Assembly (NCBI GenBank): GCA_023415205.1
Contig: JAEZLR010000027.1
Location: forward strand, 47,569 to 111,568
From: Bacillota bacterium
GTDB lineage: Bacteria > Bacillota > Clostridia > DSM-8532
DNA: 64,000 nucleotides
Direction of reading: 5' to 3'
The position numbers and the translations under genes are program-made. The notes below the pieces were generated by a model that saw nothing but the letters and a program-made list of their open reading frames with translations, had not been told where the DNA came from and did no database searches. Shown here piece by piece: positions 9,470 through 18,144 of this stretch (the first letter of the stretch is position 1; each line of letters begins with the position of its first letter).

Positions 9470-11949
9470 ACATCATCCCCCGACATGGATAGTTTCATTT
9501 CCTCCCAACGTTCCCGTGAGAGGAGGACGCGTCTGGGCTTGCTGCCTTCATAGCCGCTGATGACATTGCGTTCGGCCATTTGGTCGATAATGCGGCCAGC
9601 TCGGGCATAGCCCACCTTAAACTTCCTTTGAATAAAGGAAACGGAGGCCTGACCACAATCAATCACCGCTTCAATGGCTTGATTCAAAAGCTCATCATTT
9701 CCACCTTCAGAAGCTTCGTCCTCTTCATTTTTGACATTCGTATTGATATTTTCAATTATTTCCTGATCGTAATGCGCATGAACCTGATTTTTAACGAAGT
9801 CTACAGCCAATTCAACCTCTTTATCTGCCAAAAAGGCTCCCTTGACGCGTATGGGCTTGGGGATGCCCACGGGATAATAAAGCATATCCCCTTTACCTAA
9901 AAGCTTTTCTGCTCCAGCCATATCCAGTATGGTTCGGGAGTCAACCTGGGACGAGACAGCAAAGGCAACGCGGGAGGGTATATTGGCCTTAATAACCCCG
10001 GTAATGACATTAACCGAGGGGCGCTGGGTGGCAATCACAAGATGCATACCCGCAGCACGGGCCATTTGAGCCAAACGACAGATGGAATCCTCCACATCAT
10101 GGGGCGCCACCATCATCAGGTCCGCCAACTCGTCAATGATAATGACAATTTGAGGGAGCTTTGTCCCTTCCCCAGCCTCGTCCACCGAGGCATTGTACCC
10201 CAGAAGGTCTCTTACCCCCCTGTCGGCAAAAAGCTTGTAACGGGTGGTCATTTCCGATACGGCCCATCGAAGGGCACCGGCAGCCTTGTTGGGGTCGGTG
10301 ACCACAGGAATCAGGAGGTGAGGAATACCGTTATAGACACCCAACTCTACCACCTTGGGGTCCACCATCAGGAGCTTGACCTCTTCAGGGGAGGCTTTGT
10401 AAAGAAGGCTTACCACAATGGAGTTGATGCATACGCTCTTCCCTGAGCCCGTGGCACCGGCTATGAGAATATGGGGCATTTTGGCCAGGTCAATGACCAC
10501 GTTTTCCCCCGATATATCCTTCCCAAGGGCTACAGCAAGCTTGGAGCTATGCTTCTGGAATTCCGGCGACTCCAAAACGCTGCGTAGGCTGATGGGTGCC
10601 ACTTCCTTATTGGGAACCTCCACGCCGATGGCGGCCTTGCCGGGAATGGGCGCCTCAATTCTTACCCCTGAGGAGGCCAGATTCAGTGCGATGTCATCGG
10701 TAAGATTAACAATGCGGCTGACCTTGATTCCCGGAGCGGGTTGCAGCTCATAGCGCGTAAAGGCCGGGCCTACAGAGACATTAAGCACCTTGGCTCCCAC
10801 CCCAAAGCTTTCCAGCGTGCTCTCCAGTTTTTTTGCATTCTCGACGGCGGAGGCTTTTATCCTGTTCATATTGCTCTCCCCTTCCGAGGATTTAGAGAGG
10901 AGCTCCACAGGCGGGTAAATATAGGACTCGCTCTTTAAGACCGAATATCCAAGGTCTTCAGTCTCCGGGACAATGGGTGATTGTGGTTCAGAGACCTCCA
11001 CGGGCTTGGCCTTGGTCCTTGTTTTTTGTGTCTTTTCAGTAAGGGGTGCCGCCTCAGGCCTTGCGGGTTCCAATGTCGTGAGGGTGAAGCCATGTTGCTC
11101 AACTGCAGGCTCCGGGCTCACCTTAGCAGGTTCTTCATAAGGAACCTCCTGCTTGGAGGACTCCTTGTTTTCAAGGGGTGAAACCAGGTGAAAATCCAGA
11201 TTTCTTCCCTTTCTGCTTCTTACCCCCGAGGGCATGGATGTGGCCACCTCATCAAGAGCAACCGCCTCAAGGCTCCTTCGGATAGCCCTCTCCTCCTTCT
11301 TTTTCCGAGCGGCATCCACCATGCCATTAAAGGCCTCGCTTGTTCCCTTGGCCACACTGCGGGCGGCTTCTGCAAGGGAAAGCTTTGTAATCAGCATAGC
11401 TATGATGATGGATAGGGTGGTCAGAATAATCATGGCCCCCCATTTCTTAAAGACAAACAAAAGGGGAACGCCTATCACACCACCGACTACCCCCCCGCTT
11501 GAGAGGAATTCCGGACTTTTACCTATGGCTGCGATGCCCTCCTTGAAAAAGGTATTGATATATCGCAGCAAGGTCAGGTTTTCATAATAAGTAATATCGT
11601 GAAGACCGGCCTGAAGCATGGCCGAAAACATAATCAACAGGAGAACAATCAAAGTAAACCTTTTATCTTCATAAAGATACTGGGGCTTAAATATTTTTAT
11701 CAAACCGTGAAATAGAATGAGAGGAGGAATTGCAAAGCCTGAAAGGCCAAACAATCCGCCGACATGTCTTCCCAAAAGCTCACCTAAAGGCCCGACAGAA
11801 TTGGTAAAATATACGCTCAGGCCCATAAGAATACCCAGAGTGACCAAAATCAACCCCGAGACCTCTCCTCTCAAGTGAGCTGCTTTCTTGCTTTTCTTAG
11901 ACTTTTTTTTGCCGGAAACCGGCCTCTTTTGTACTTTTTTGGGAGCCAC
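9466..11949 (-). CDS. ftsK: FtsK/SpoIIIE family DNA translocase
   Basis: ATP-driven septal DNA pump that moves chromosome ends during division or sporulation. The basic N-terminus is followed by four transmembrane helices (about residues 30-190), a Pro/Glu-rich linker (about 240-350), the translocase motor with Walker A GATGSGKS (about 498-505) and Walker B IVIIIDELADLM, and a C-terminal winged-helix gamma domain (about 760-827, with VSFIQRKFKVGYARAGRIIDQM in it) that reads polarity sequences. The frame is open to a GTG at 11964, but that codon overlaps the SD GGAGGA; GTG 11949 has correct spacing and gives 827 aa. First gene of the coupled ftsK-TPR-ygiQ string. Confidence 0.97.
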   Translation of the reverse strand: MAPKKVQKRPVSGKKKSKKSKKAAHLRGEVSGLILVTLGILMGLSVYFTNSVGPLGELLGRHVGGLFGLSGFAIPPLILFHGLIKIFKPQYLYEDKRFTLIVLLLIMFSAMLQAGLHDITYYENLTLLRYINTFFKEGIAAIGKSPEFLSSGGVVGGVIGVPLLFVFKKWGAMIILTTLSIIIAMLITKLSLAEAARSVAKGTSEAFNGMVDAARKKKEERAIRRSLEAVALDEVATSMPSGVRSRKGRNLDFHLVSPLENKESSKQEVPYEEPAKVSPEPAVEQHGFTLTTLEPARPEAAPLTEKTQKTRTKAKPVEVSEPQSPIVPETEDLGYSVLKSESYIYPPVELLSKSSEGESNMNRIKASAVENAKKLESTLESFGVGAKVLNVSVGPAFTRYELQPAPGIKVSRIVNLTDDIALNLASSGVRIEAPIPGKAAIGVEVPNKEVAPISLRSVLESPEFQKHSSKLAVALGKDISGENVVIDLAKMPHILIAGATGSGKSVCINSIVVSLLYKASPEEVKLLMVDPKVVELGVYNGIPHLLIPVVTDPNKAAGALRWAVSEMTTRYKLFADRGVRDLLGYNASVDEAGEGTKLPQIVIIIDELADLMMVAPHDVEDSICRLAQMARAAGMHLVIATQRPSVNVITGVIKANIPSRVAFAVSSQVDSRTILDMAGAEKLLGKGDMLYYPVGIPKPIRVKGAFLADKEVELAVDFVKNQVHAHYDQEIIENINTNVKNEEDEASEGGNDELLNQAIEAVIDCGQASVSFIQRKFKVGYARAGRIIDQMAERNVISGYEGSKPRRVLLSRERWEEMKLSMSGDDV

Positions 11950-12017
11950 AGACCATTCCTCCACGCCGCGTAAAATATGCTTTATGCATGTTTAACTATA
12001 TCATAACAAAATACCCT

Positions 12018-12046
12018 TTGACAACGAAAGCGAGAAATGATATCAT
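12018..12046 (+). promoter_or_regulatory. Promoter of the lysine riboswitch-dapAB transcript
   Basis: TTGACA (12018-12023) and TATCAT (12041-12046) are separated by exactly 17 bases. The predicted start near 12053 lies just before a small hairpin (12059-12076) and the riboswitch. Confidence 0.85.
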
Positions 12047-12100
12047 TTACCGTAATTTCACACTCACCAGGGTGTGACGCATAGAATGAACAGAATAATC

Positions 12101-12275
12101 TTCTATAGATAGAGGCGCATTTTTCATGAGTCGCTTAAGGAAGGGTTACGGGCCCAATGCACTTAAGTTAAAGGGAAAGATGCCGAAGGGGCTGAGTGCC
12201 GTAACATTCACCGCCTGGTTGGCTGGCTAATAACCCGTCGACTGTCGCAATGAGCGGAGAGCTATCGGTAGAGTT
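12101..12275 (+). promoter_or_regulatory. Lysine riboswitch (L box) upstream of dapA
   Basis: The conserved L-box core is visible: AGAGGCGC at 12111, GGAAGGG near 12138, GCCGAAGG near 12183, the CTGG...GGCTGG arm near 12213-12228, ACTGTC at 12241 and GGAGAGCTATC at 12256. P1 forms from TATAGATAG (12104-12112) with CTATCGGTA (12262-12270). The element lies between a strong promoter and a terminator that stops before dapA. Lysine binding is expected to favour termination and lower dapA-dapB expression. Assignment rests on motif recall and position, not on a covariance-model search. Confidence 0.9.
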
Positions 12276-12289
12276 CAATTGAGCTCTTT

Positions 12290-12342
12290 AGCCTATATAT
12301 GTTATAATAGGCTGCCGGTAGAAATACAGGGCAGCTTTTTTA
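12290..12342 (+). terminator. Riboswitch expression platform: antiterminator and terminator
   Basis: Terminator stem 12309-12316 with 12330-12337 is followed by TTTTTATT. A competing hairpin AGCCTAT (12290-12296) with ATAGGCT (12307-12313) uses part of the same sequence, so the two are mutually exclusive. This is the switch between read-through and termination before dapA. Confidence 0.85.
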
Positions 12343-12397
12343 TTGTTTACATATTCATTTGAACTTGGCATCATAGATTTTGAAAGGAGTGCTGACT

Positions 12398-13276
12398 ATG
12401 AAAAAAATCCCGTTCACTGGTTCCTGCGTGGCACTTGTCACCCCATTTACCGACACCGGAGTTGATTACAAAAAACTCGATGAGCTTATTGAATGGCATA
12501 TAAAGGAAGGTACGGACGCGATTCTAATATGCGGAACTACCGGAGAAGCCTCAACCATGCCCGATGAAGAGCATAAGGAAGTCGTCCGACATGCTATAGG
12601 GAGAATCAATAAGCGCGTACATGTTATGGCAGGGGCAGGGAGCAATGATACCAGGCATGCCATAGAGCTCTCTCAATTCTGTGAAAGCGTTGGGGCTGAT
12701 TCCATTTTAACCGTTACCCCCTATTACAATAAAACTACACAGGAGGGGCTTTACCAGCATTTTAAAATGATCGCCGAAAGCGTCAATATCCCCGTGGTGC
12801 TGTATAATGTTCCCTCACGCACCAACCTGAATATTAACCCTTCAACCCTTAAGCGTTTATCGGAGATTGAAAATATCGTGGCCCTTAAGGAGTGTAACCT
12901 TCTTCAAGCCGCTGAAATCCTTCATCTGTGCGGTGACAATCTGGCCCTATATTCCGGTGAGGACGGCAATGTGGTTCCCCTGCTTGCTCTTGGTGGAAAA
13001 GGCGTAATCTCCGTCATGGCCAATATCATCCCCAAGGATATGCACAATATGGTGGCTTCCTTCCTGGAAGGGAATATCGAAGACAGCCGGGCTATTCAAT
13101 TAAAATCTGTGCCTGTGGAAAAGGCCCTGTTTTGCGAAACCAGTCCTATACCCATAAAGGCGGCCATGAATCTCATGGGTATGGCCGTGGGCCCTTGCCG
13201 TATGCCCCTTGTTGGTATTTCAGAATCGGGTATGGCTCAGCTTCAAAAAGCTCTGAAGGGATACGGGCTTATTTAG
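12398..13276 (+). CDS. dapA: 4-hydroxy-tetrahydrodipicolinate synthase
   Basis: Condenses pyruvate with aspartate semialdehyde, the first committed step to diaminopimelate and lysine. The 292 residues show the TIM-barrel family marks: CGTTGEASTM (about residues 42-51), VTPYYNKTTQEGLYQHF with the catalytic Tyr (about 128-144), and VALKEC carrying the Schiff-base Lys (about 158-163). An upstream TTG at 12380 is in frame, but it precedes the SD AAAGGAG; ATG 12398 has correct spacing. First gene after the lysine riboswitch, followed by dapB after 37 bases. Confidence 0.97.
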   Translation: MKKIPFTGSCVALVTPFTDTGVDYKKLDELIEWHIKEGTDAILICGTTGEASTMPDEEHKEVVRHAIGRINKRVHVMAGAGSNDTRHAIELSQFCESVGADSILTVTPYYNKTTQEGLYQHFKMIAESVNIPVVLYNVPSRTNLNINPSTLKRLSEIENIVALKECNLLQAAEILHLCGDNLALYSGEDGNVVPLLALGGKGVISVMANIIPKDMHNMVASFLEGNIEDSRAIQLKSVPVEKALFCETSPIPIKAAMNLMGMAVGPCRMPLVGISESGMAQLQKALKGYGLI

Positions 13277-13313
13277 TACCAAGGGAAACCTTAACTCAAT
13301 TGGAGGTTTAAAA

Positions 13314-14072
13314 ATGATTCGGATACTTTTAAATGGATGTAATGGCAAAATGGGTCAGGCTATTACAAGAACCTGTGAACTTAAGGATGACCTCTTCGTG
13401 GTGGCCGGTGTGGATCAGGTCAAGAAAGAAGGCACTTCCTATCCTGTCTATCAAAATGCTCACGATGTGAATGAAGCTGTAGACATCATTATTGACTTTT
13501 CCCACCCCAGCGCTTTGGAGGGGATTTTAAGCTATGCCGTAGCCAAGAACCTTCCCATTGTTGTTGCAACAACTGGCTTGACCGAGGATCATAAAAAGCT
13601 TATGGAAAAGGCCTCACAATCCATTCCCGTCCTTCTTTCAGCCAACATGTCCCTGGGCATCAATTTGCTCTTGGATCTTGTCAAACGCGCTACAAAGATG
13701 CTCCATGGCACCTTTGACATTGAAATTGTAGAAAAGCATCATAACCAGAAAATAGACGCCCCTAGCGGTACTGCTCTGGCCATTGCCGACGCTGTAAACT
13801 CCGCTCTTTCCGGCAACCAGATGAAATATGTTTATGACCGTCATTCAACCATGCAAAAGCGAACCCGGGATGAAATCGGTATTCACTCGGTTCGCGGAGG
13901 CACCATAACCGGCGAGCATACCATACTTTTCTGCGGTAACGATGAAATGATAGAAATAAAACACACCGCCTTCTCAAAGGATCTCTTGGCCGAAGGCGCT
14001 CTAAAAGCTGCCGCGTTCCTTGCCGATAAAGCACCCGGCTATTACAAAATGCAGGACATCTTTGAGTCCTGA
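13314..14072 (+). CDS. dapB: 4-hydroxy-tetrahydrodipicolinate reductase
   Basis: Reduces the DapA product to tetrahydrodipicolinate with NAD(P)H. The 252 residues show the dinucleotide-binding GCNGKMGQAI (about residues 8-17), VVATTGL (about 86-92), and the substrate-binding EKHHNQKIDAPSGTAL (about 141-156) typical of DapB. An SD (TTGGAGG) lies 6 bases before the ATG. It is cotranscribed with dapA under the riboswitch and followed by a strong bidirectional terminator. Its product is the direct substrate of the Ddh encoded at 4377-5369. Confidence 0.97.
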   Translation: MIRILLNGCNGKMGQAITRTCELKDDLFVVAGVDQVKKEGTSYPVYQNAHDVNEAVDIIIDFSHPSALEGILSYAVAKNLPIVVATTGLTEDHKKLMEKASQSIPVLLSANMSLGINLLLDLVKRATKMLHGTFDIEIVEKHHNQKIDAPSGTALAIADAVNSALSGNQMKYVYDRHSTMQKRTRDEIGIHSVRGGTITGEHTILFCGNDEMIEIKHTAFSKDLLAEGALKAAAFLADKAPGYYKMQDIFES

Positions 14073-14100
14073 GCCTAACTTTTATCTGTTTTAAGAATCC

Positions 14101-14143
14101 AAAAGGCCCGGTGCTTAACCCTTAAACCAGCACCGGGCCTTTT
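14101..14143. terminator. Bidirectional terminator between dapB and the DUF624 gene
   Basis: A perfect 15-bp stem (14101-14115 with 14129-14143) has A-runs at its 5' side and T-runs at its 3' side, so it can serve both dapB (plus) and the convergent DUF624 gene (minus). Confidence 0.92.
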
Positions 14144-14180
14144 ATGTCACAACAGGGAAATGGGGCTAGCTTAATGAGGC

Positions 14181-15077
14181 TCACGGGGATTCGGTATCCT
14201 CGGTGTGCTCAACAACCGCCGAGTCGCTCCCCTCTTTTTCCACAGGCTTAAGGTACTTATCAATGATGGGGTTGATGACAAAATTAATGATATATCCGGG
14301 TAACGAGTAACCCAGAATGACGTAAATCACATATCCGATACCAATGATAATGGGGGCGCCTACAAGAACTCCAATAAGCATGGGAGCAAGAATAATGATA
14401 AAACATAAAAGCAGCACTCCCAAATTGGGAAGAAACTTGGCAAAGGCAAACAAAATGGCATTCTTATAAAGATGTTTGGTTTTCAATTGATAGCTTACCA
14501 TCATGGGATAAATATAAAGGCTCATCATCAGAAACAGGACAAAGACCACAATCAGCAGGCCGTTGGCTATGGAAAGAATAGCGCTGGATTGGGCGTTCAG
14601 TTGGGTATATAGGTAAAGATCATAAATCAGGAAGGCAATTGCAAAAAGATTGATGACGGAGACCAGAAGCCCCTGCTTAAAATTCTCTTTCATCTTGTCT
14701 TTAAAGTCTGTCCACGTGAAGGTTGGCATCTCATAGGCAAAACATCTTAAAAGATAGGTCATGCCTGCCTGCGCCGGCCCTACGGTTATCATGGGTACCA
14801 CCATGAGACACAGGGTAAGGGGAAGGCCCAGAACAAGAAGATTGGACAGGAGCTCATTCTCTGTGGCTAAGCCCGCCGGCATCAGCACATTCATGAGGAA
14901 GGTACTAAATACGAGGGATATAATCATTGCCGGAAGATTAAACAGCATAAACATTAAATTGATGGTAATGAGTTTCCAGAATTTTCGTCCTAACACCTGG
15001 AAGAAAATTGTAATTTTACTTCTGTCATCCTCATAATTTTCGCCTGGTGCAACTTCAAAAATTTTCTCGTCAGCCAT
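14181..15077 (-). CDS. YesL/DUF624-like integral membrane protein
   Basis: A 298-residue hydrophobic protein with about six transmembrane segments (roughly residues 35-60, 80-105, 135-160, 170-195, 205-235 and 235-265) and charged termini. The stretch VGPAQAGMTYLLRCFA (about 102-117) resembles the conserved GPA.AG..Y..R motif of the YesL (DUF624) family, whose role is unknown but often linked to carbohydrate uptake loci. No sugar transporter is beside it here. It converges with dapB and is divergent from the YxjI-like gene, with about 140 bases of AT-rich promoter region between them. Confidence 0.7.
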   Translation of the reverse strand: MADEKIFEVAPGENYEDDRSKITIFFQVLGRKFWKLITINLMFMLFNLPAMIISLVFSTFLMNVLMPAGLATENELLSNLLVLGLPLTLCLMVVPMITVGPAQAGMTYLLRCFAYEMPTFTWTDFKDKMKENFKQGLLVSVINLFAIAFLIYDLYLYTQLNAQSSAILSIANGLLIVVFVLFLMMSLYIYPMMVSYQLKTKHLYKNAILFAFAKFLPNLGVLLLCFIIILAPMLIGVLVGAPIIIGIGYVIYVILGYSLPGYIINFVINPIIDKYLKPVEKEGSDSAVVEHTEDTESP

Positions 15078-15214
15078 TTTAAATACCTTACCTTTATCTA
15101 TATTTTAGGGAATATTTATTGTATAATCATAAGGAACACACATAATTATAACATAGAAATGATCATAAATATTTAAATCTTTTGTAAACAAAATTCATAA
15201 AAAGCGAGGTTACT

Positions 15215-15700
15215 ATGGTCAGACTCTATATCAAGCAGAAGGTCTTTTCTATCGGAGACAAATACAGTATTATGAACGAAGCCGGGCAACCTGTTTTTTC
15301 TGTTGGCAGTGAGATTTTTACCTTTGGAGCAAAGATCCATCTCTATGATGTCACCGGGACAGAACTCTTCTTTATTCAACAAAAGCTGTTTAAGTTTCTA
15401 CCCGAGTATCATATATACAACGCAGATACCTTGGCCGCCATCATCAAAAAGGAATTCGCCTTTTTTAGACCAAAGCTCAATATCACCAGCCAATATGGAG
15501 ACTATACCTTTGAGGGTGAGCTCTTTGCCATGGACTTTGCTATTTACAGCGAGGGTCAGATGGTGGGTGAGCTTCATAAAAAGTGGTTGTCTTTTGGCGA
15601 CAGCTATGAATTGACCATTTATGACGAAAATCAGGCCGCCTTTTTCTGTGCTATTGCCATTGCCATCGATCACTGCCTGCACAATGAGAATAACCGGTAG
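15215..15700 (+). CDS. LURP-one-related/YxjI family protein
   Basis: A 161-residue beta-rich soluble protein of the LURP-one/tubby-like fold (Bacillus YxjI, DUF567). The opening (YIKQKVFSIGDKYSIMNE) and repeated pattern of short strands (FSVGSEIFTFGAKIHLYD, VGELHKKWLSFGDSYEL) are typical. Function is unknown; the tubby-like fold suggests membrane or lipid contact. The ATG has a modest SD (GCGAGG). It stands alone between the divergent DUF624 gene and tRNA-Leu. A short hairpin (15727-15751) without a clear T-tract follows. Confidence 0.82.
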   Translation: MVRLYIKQKVFSIGDKYSIMNEAGQPVFSVGSEIFTFGAKIHLYDVTGTELFFIQQKLFKFLPEYHIYNADTLAAIIKKEFAFFRPKLNITSQYGDYTFEGELFAMDFAIYSEGQMVGELHKKWLSFGDSYELTIYDENQAAFFCAIAIAIDHCLHNENNR

Positions 15701-15782
15701 AGCTTATTCTATGCTGTTTTTTAGCCCTTTGGGGAAGCTATTTTCCCAAAGAATGTCCACATAAAAAAAACGCTATAATATA

Positions 15783-15811
15783 TTGACACGGCCACAAACA
15801 GCCTGTATAAT
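15783..15811 (+). promoter_or_regulatory. Promoter of tRNA-Leu
   Basis: Perfect consensus TTGACA (15783-15788) and TATAAT (15806-15811) with a 17-base spacer, about 60 bases before the mature tRNA. Confidence 0.92.
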
Positions 15812-15870
15812 AAATCTTGCTGTTGCGGACAGCACAAACCCTCAAGGCTAAATGCCTATAAAAATGGCTT

Positions 15871-15953
15871 GCGGTCGTGGTGGAACTGGCAGACACGTAC
15901 GTTTGAGGGGCGTATGCGCGAGCATACCGGTTCAAGTCCGGTCGACCGCACCA
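15871..15953 (+). tRNA. tRNA-Leu (anticodon GAG)
   Basis: An 83-nt cloverleaf. The acceptor stem is GCGGTCG with CGACCGC, followed by discriminator A and an encoded CCA. The anticodon stem TACGT/GCGTA closes the loop TTGAGGG, placing GAG at positions 34-36, which reads CUC and CUU leucine codons. The long variable arm TGCGCGAGCAT marks a class II tRNA. The T-arm is ACCGG-TTCAAGT-CCGGT. A perfect promoter precedes it and a terminator follows. Confidence 0.95.
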
Positions 15954-15957
15954 AAAT

Positions 15958-15988
15958 GAAAGCCCATCTGAATATAGATGGGCTTTTA
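15958..15988 (+). terminator. Terminator of tRNA-Leu
   Basis: A 9-bp stem (15961-15969 with 15976-15984) starts 8 bases after the CCA end and runs into TTTATTATT. Confidence 0.88.
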
Positions 15989-16132
15989 TTATTCCTTGCT
16001 TTAATCACTTACAGAGGTTTATTGACCTACATTACAAGGTATCCCTTCCATCTTTGTTATAGCTTCTTAGTGTACAAAGTTACCTTATTTTAACGGCATA
16101 ATAATTTATTTTTAGGAAAGCAGGAAGCTACT

Positions 16133-17008
16133 ATGAAGCTATTCAAAACAAAATTTGGCGAAATTCGTTCTGGCTGGGTAATTGCCGCAGTTTTAATTCT
16201 TATTGTAATCGCTCAGCTCTTGGGTGCCTCTCTTGTACCTGATGACGGGTCAGAGGAGAGTATTGCTGTCATAATAGGAGTAACCTCCATTTATTGTTTG
16301 CTCACTATTGGAGGCGGACTGCTTCTATTTAAGCTATTTTATAAACGGAGCGTACGGCAAATCGGCCTGATAAAGAAAGGTTGGCTTAAAGCATCGCTGC
16401 ATGGGCTTTTAATAGGCACCGTTTCCATAAGCCTTGTGTTCGCTGTACTACTTCTTACTGGTCAGGCTCAAACATGGGTTGATTTATCCAGACTTTTCAG
16501 CATGGTGACTCTAGCCAATTTTTTTAGCGTCGGGTTCACGGCCTTTTCCGAGGAATTGCTTGCTCGCGGCTTGATGATGACTTCCTTAAAAACAACACGT
16601 GTAAAATGGGCTATCCTCTGTGTTCCCGCTTTTATTGTTGCTCTCATACATCTTCTCAATCCTGGAGTAACCCTGTTGAGTCTTTCCAACACATTACTTG
16701 CCAGCTTGCTCTTTGCATACATGTTTATGAAATCGGGAGCCCTATGGCTGCCTACAGGCTTTCACATAGGGTGGAATTTTTTGCAGGGTGATATCTTTGG
16801 TATGAATGTCAGCGGCAGGGAGCAATTGTCAGTTTTTTCTACAACCATGGGGCCCACCGAGCTATTAACGGGAGGAGCTGCCGGCCCTGAAGGCGGACTT
16901 TTGGTGACCCTCGCCCTGTTGCTTACCTTTACATACGTCAAGCTCCTTGTAAAACCTTCTCATCCTTCACCATGGACGATGGAAAGCGATATGCCTTTGG
17001 TGAGGTGA
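16133..17008 (+). CDS. CPBP family intramembrane glutamic endopeptidase
   Basis: A 291-residue membrane protein with about eight hydrophobic segments and the motifs of the CAAX-protease/bacteriocin-processing (Abi, CPBP) family: SEELLARGLM (about residues 139-148, the EExxxR motif), then IHLLNPG (about 171) and FHIGWNF (about 207), giving the second conserved His and the HxxxN. Family members cleave within membranes or serve in bacteriocin self-immunity. No bacteriocin gene is visible nearby, so the substrate is unknown. The SD is AGGAAG. It is convergent with the acr3 end of the hgc operon. Confidence 0.9.
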   Translation: MKLFKTKFGEIRSGWVIAAVLILIVIAQLLGASLVPDDGSEESIAVIIGVTSIYCLLTIGGGLLLFKLFYKRSVRQIGLIKKGWLKASLHGLLIGTVSISLVFAVLLLTGQAQTWVDLSRLFSMVTLANFFSVGFTAFSEELLARGLMMTSLKTTRVKWAILCVPAFIVALIHLLNPGVTLLSLSNTLLASLLFAYMFMKSGALWLPTGFHIGWNFLQGDIFGMNVSGREQLSVFSTTMGPTELLTGGAAGPEGGLLVTLALLLTFTYVKLLVKPSHPSPWTMESDMPLVR

Positions 17009-17078
17009 GGTTTCCCATGAGCGGCAGGAGTTATGAACACAACGAAGGCAACCTTAGGTTTCTCTATGTTGCTTCTCC

Positions 17079-18122
17079 TTACGTAAACCAATGCCGTGTT
17101 TTATTGGCAATGCGTACCAGCATCAGCATTACCGGCACTTCAACAAGCACCCCTACAATAGTTGCCAGCACCACAGGCGAAGTGGGGCCAAACAAGGAAA
17201 GGGCAACAGCCACGGCCAGCTCAAAGAAGTTGGAAGCACCAATCATCCCGGCTGGAGCGGCTATGTCATGGGGTAGCTTAAGCAGCTTGCAGGCCATATA
17301 GGATATAAAGAAAATTAGGAAGGTTTGCAGGATAAGGGGTATGGCAATCAAAGCAATATGGGTGGGATTACTGAGTATCATTTCCCCTTGGAAAGAGAAA
17401 ATGATGATCAGCGTTAGGAGTAAGCCTATGATGGTGATGTTGTTAAACTTCGGAATAAATTGCTTTTCGAAGTATTCCACTCCCTTGCGCTTCACCACTA
17501 AAAGCCTCGTTCCAATACCTGCCGATAAGGGTATGACTACGAACAATACAACCGAAAGGATAAGCGTATCCCAAGGAATGGATACACCGCCTACACCGAG
17601 TAAAAAAGCCACAATTGGAGTAAAGGCAACAAGAATAATAAGGTCGTTTGTGGCCACCTGTACCACTGTATAAGCAGGTCTGCCCTTTGTCAGGTGACTC
17701 CATACAAAAACCATTGCCGTGCATGGCGCTGCGCCAAGCAAAATAGCTCCGGCCAAATAATCCTTTGCCAGTTCGGCAGGAATAAACGCCTTAAATACGA
17801 TATAAAAGAAAAACCATGCTAGGCCAAACATGGTAAATGGCTTTATCAACCAGTTTGTCACCCAAGTGACATAGAGACCCTTTGGGTTCTTCCCCACGTT
17901 CTTTATGCTGGCGAAGTCTACCTTCATCATCATGGGGTAGATCATCAACCATATCAAAACAGCAATGGGAATGGAAACCTGAGCATATTCAAATTGTCCT
18001 AAGAAATCAGGAATTTTGGGCAGGAATCTTCCAATAAGAACACCAACGACCATGCAAAGGGCAACCCATAGGGTCAGGTATCTTTCAAAAAAACCTATGC
18101 CCCTATTCTTCTCCTTACTCAT
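17079..18122 (-). CDS. acr3: ACR3-family arsenite efflux transporter
   Basis: A 347-residue secondary transporter with about ten transmembrane helices. The motif GAAPCTAMVFVWS (about residues 131-143) contains the Cys essential for As(III) transport in ACR3 proteins, and the C-terminal half has the conserved PAGMIGASNFFELAVA. It exports As(III) (some also Sb(III)) using the membrane potential. A strong SD (GAGGAGG) precedes the ATG. It is the last gene of arsR-hgcA-hgcB-acr3, 22 bases after hgcB, so transcription is expected to follow the same ArsR-type repressor. It could also export another soft-metal species; that is inference. Confidence 0.93.
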   Translation of the reverse strand: MSKEKNRGIGFFERYLTLWVALCMVVGVLIGRFLPKIPDFLGQFEYAQVSIPIAVLIWLMIYPMMMKVDFASIKNVGKNPKGLYVTWVTNWLIKPFTMFGLAWFFFYIVFKAFIPAELAKDYLAGAILLGAAPCTAMVFVWSHLTKGRPAYTVVQVATNDLIILVAFTPIVAFLLGVGGVSIPWDTLILSVVLFVVIPLSAGIGTRLLVVKRKGVEYFEKQFIPKFNNITIIGLLLTLIIIFSFQGEMILSNPTHIALIAIPLILQTFLIFFISYMACKLLKLPHDIAAPAGMIGASNFFELAVAVALSLFGPTSPVVLATIVGVLVEVPVMLMLVRIANKTRHWFT

Positions 18123-18144
18123 AGACCCTCACCTCCTCAAAGTT

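Noticed and set aside
12101..12275. Cobalamin or other riboswitch
   Set aside because: The motif order and the dapA context fit the lysine L box; no B12-box core is seen.
15871..15953. tRNA-Ser with anticodon TGA
   Set aside because: Setting the loop one base to the left gives TGA but breaks the anticodon stem; the five-pair stem TACGT/GCGTA places GAG in the loop.
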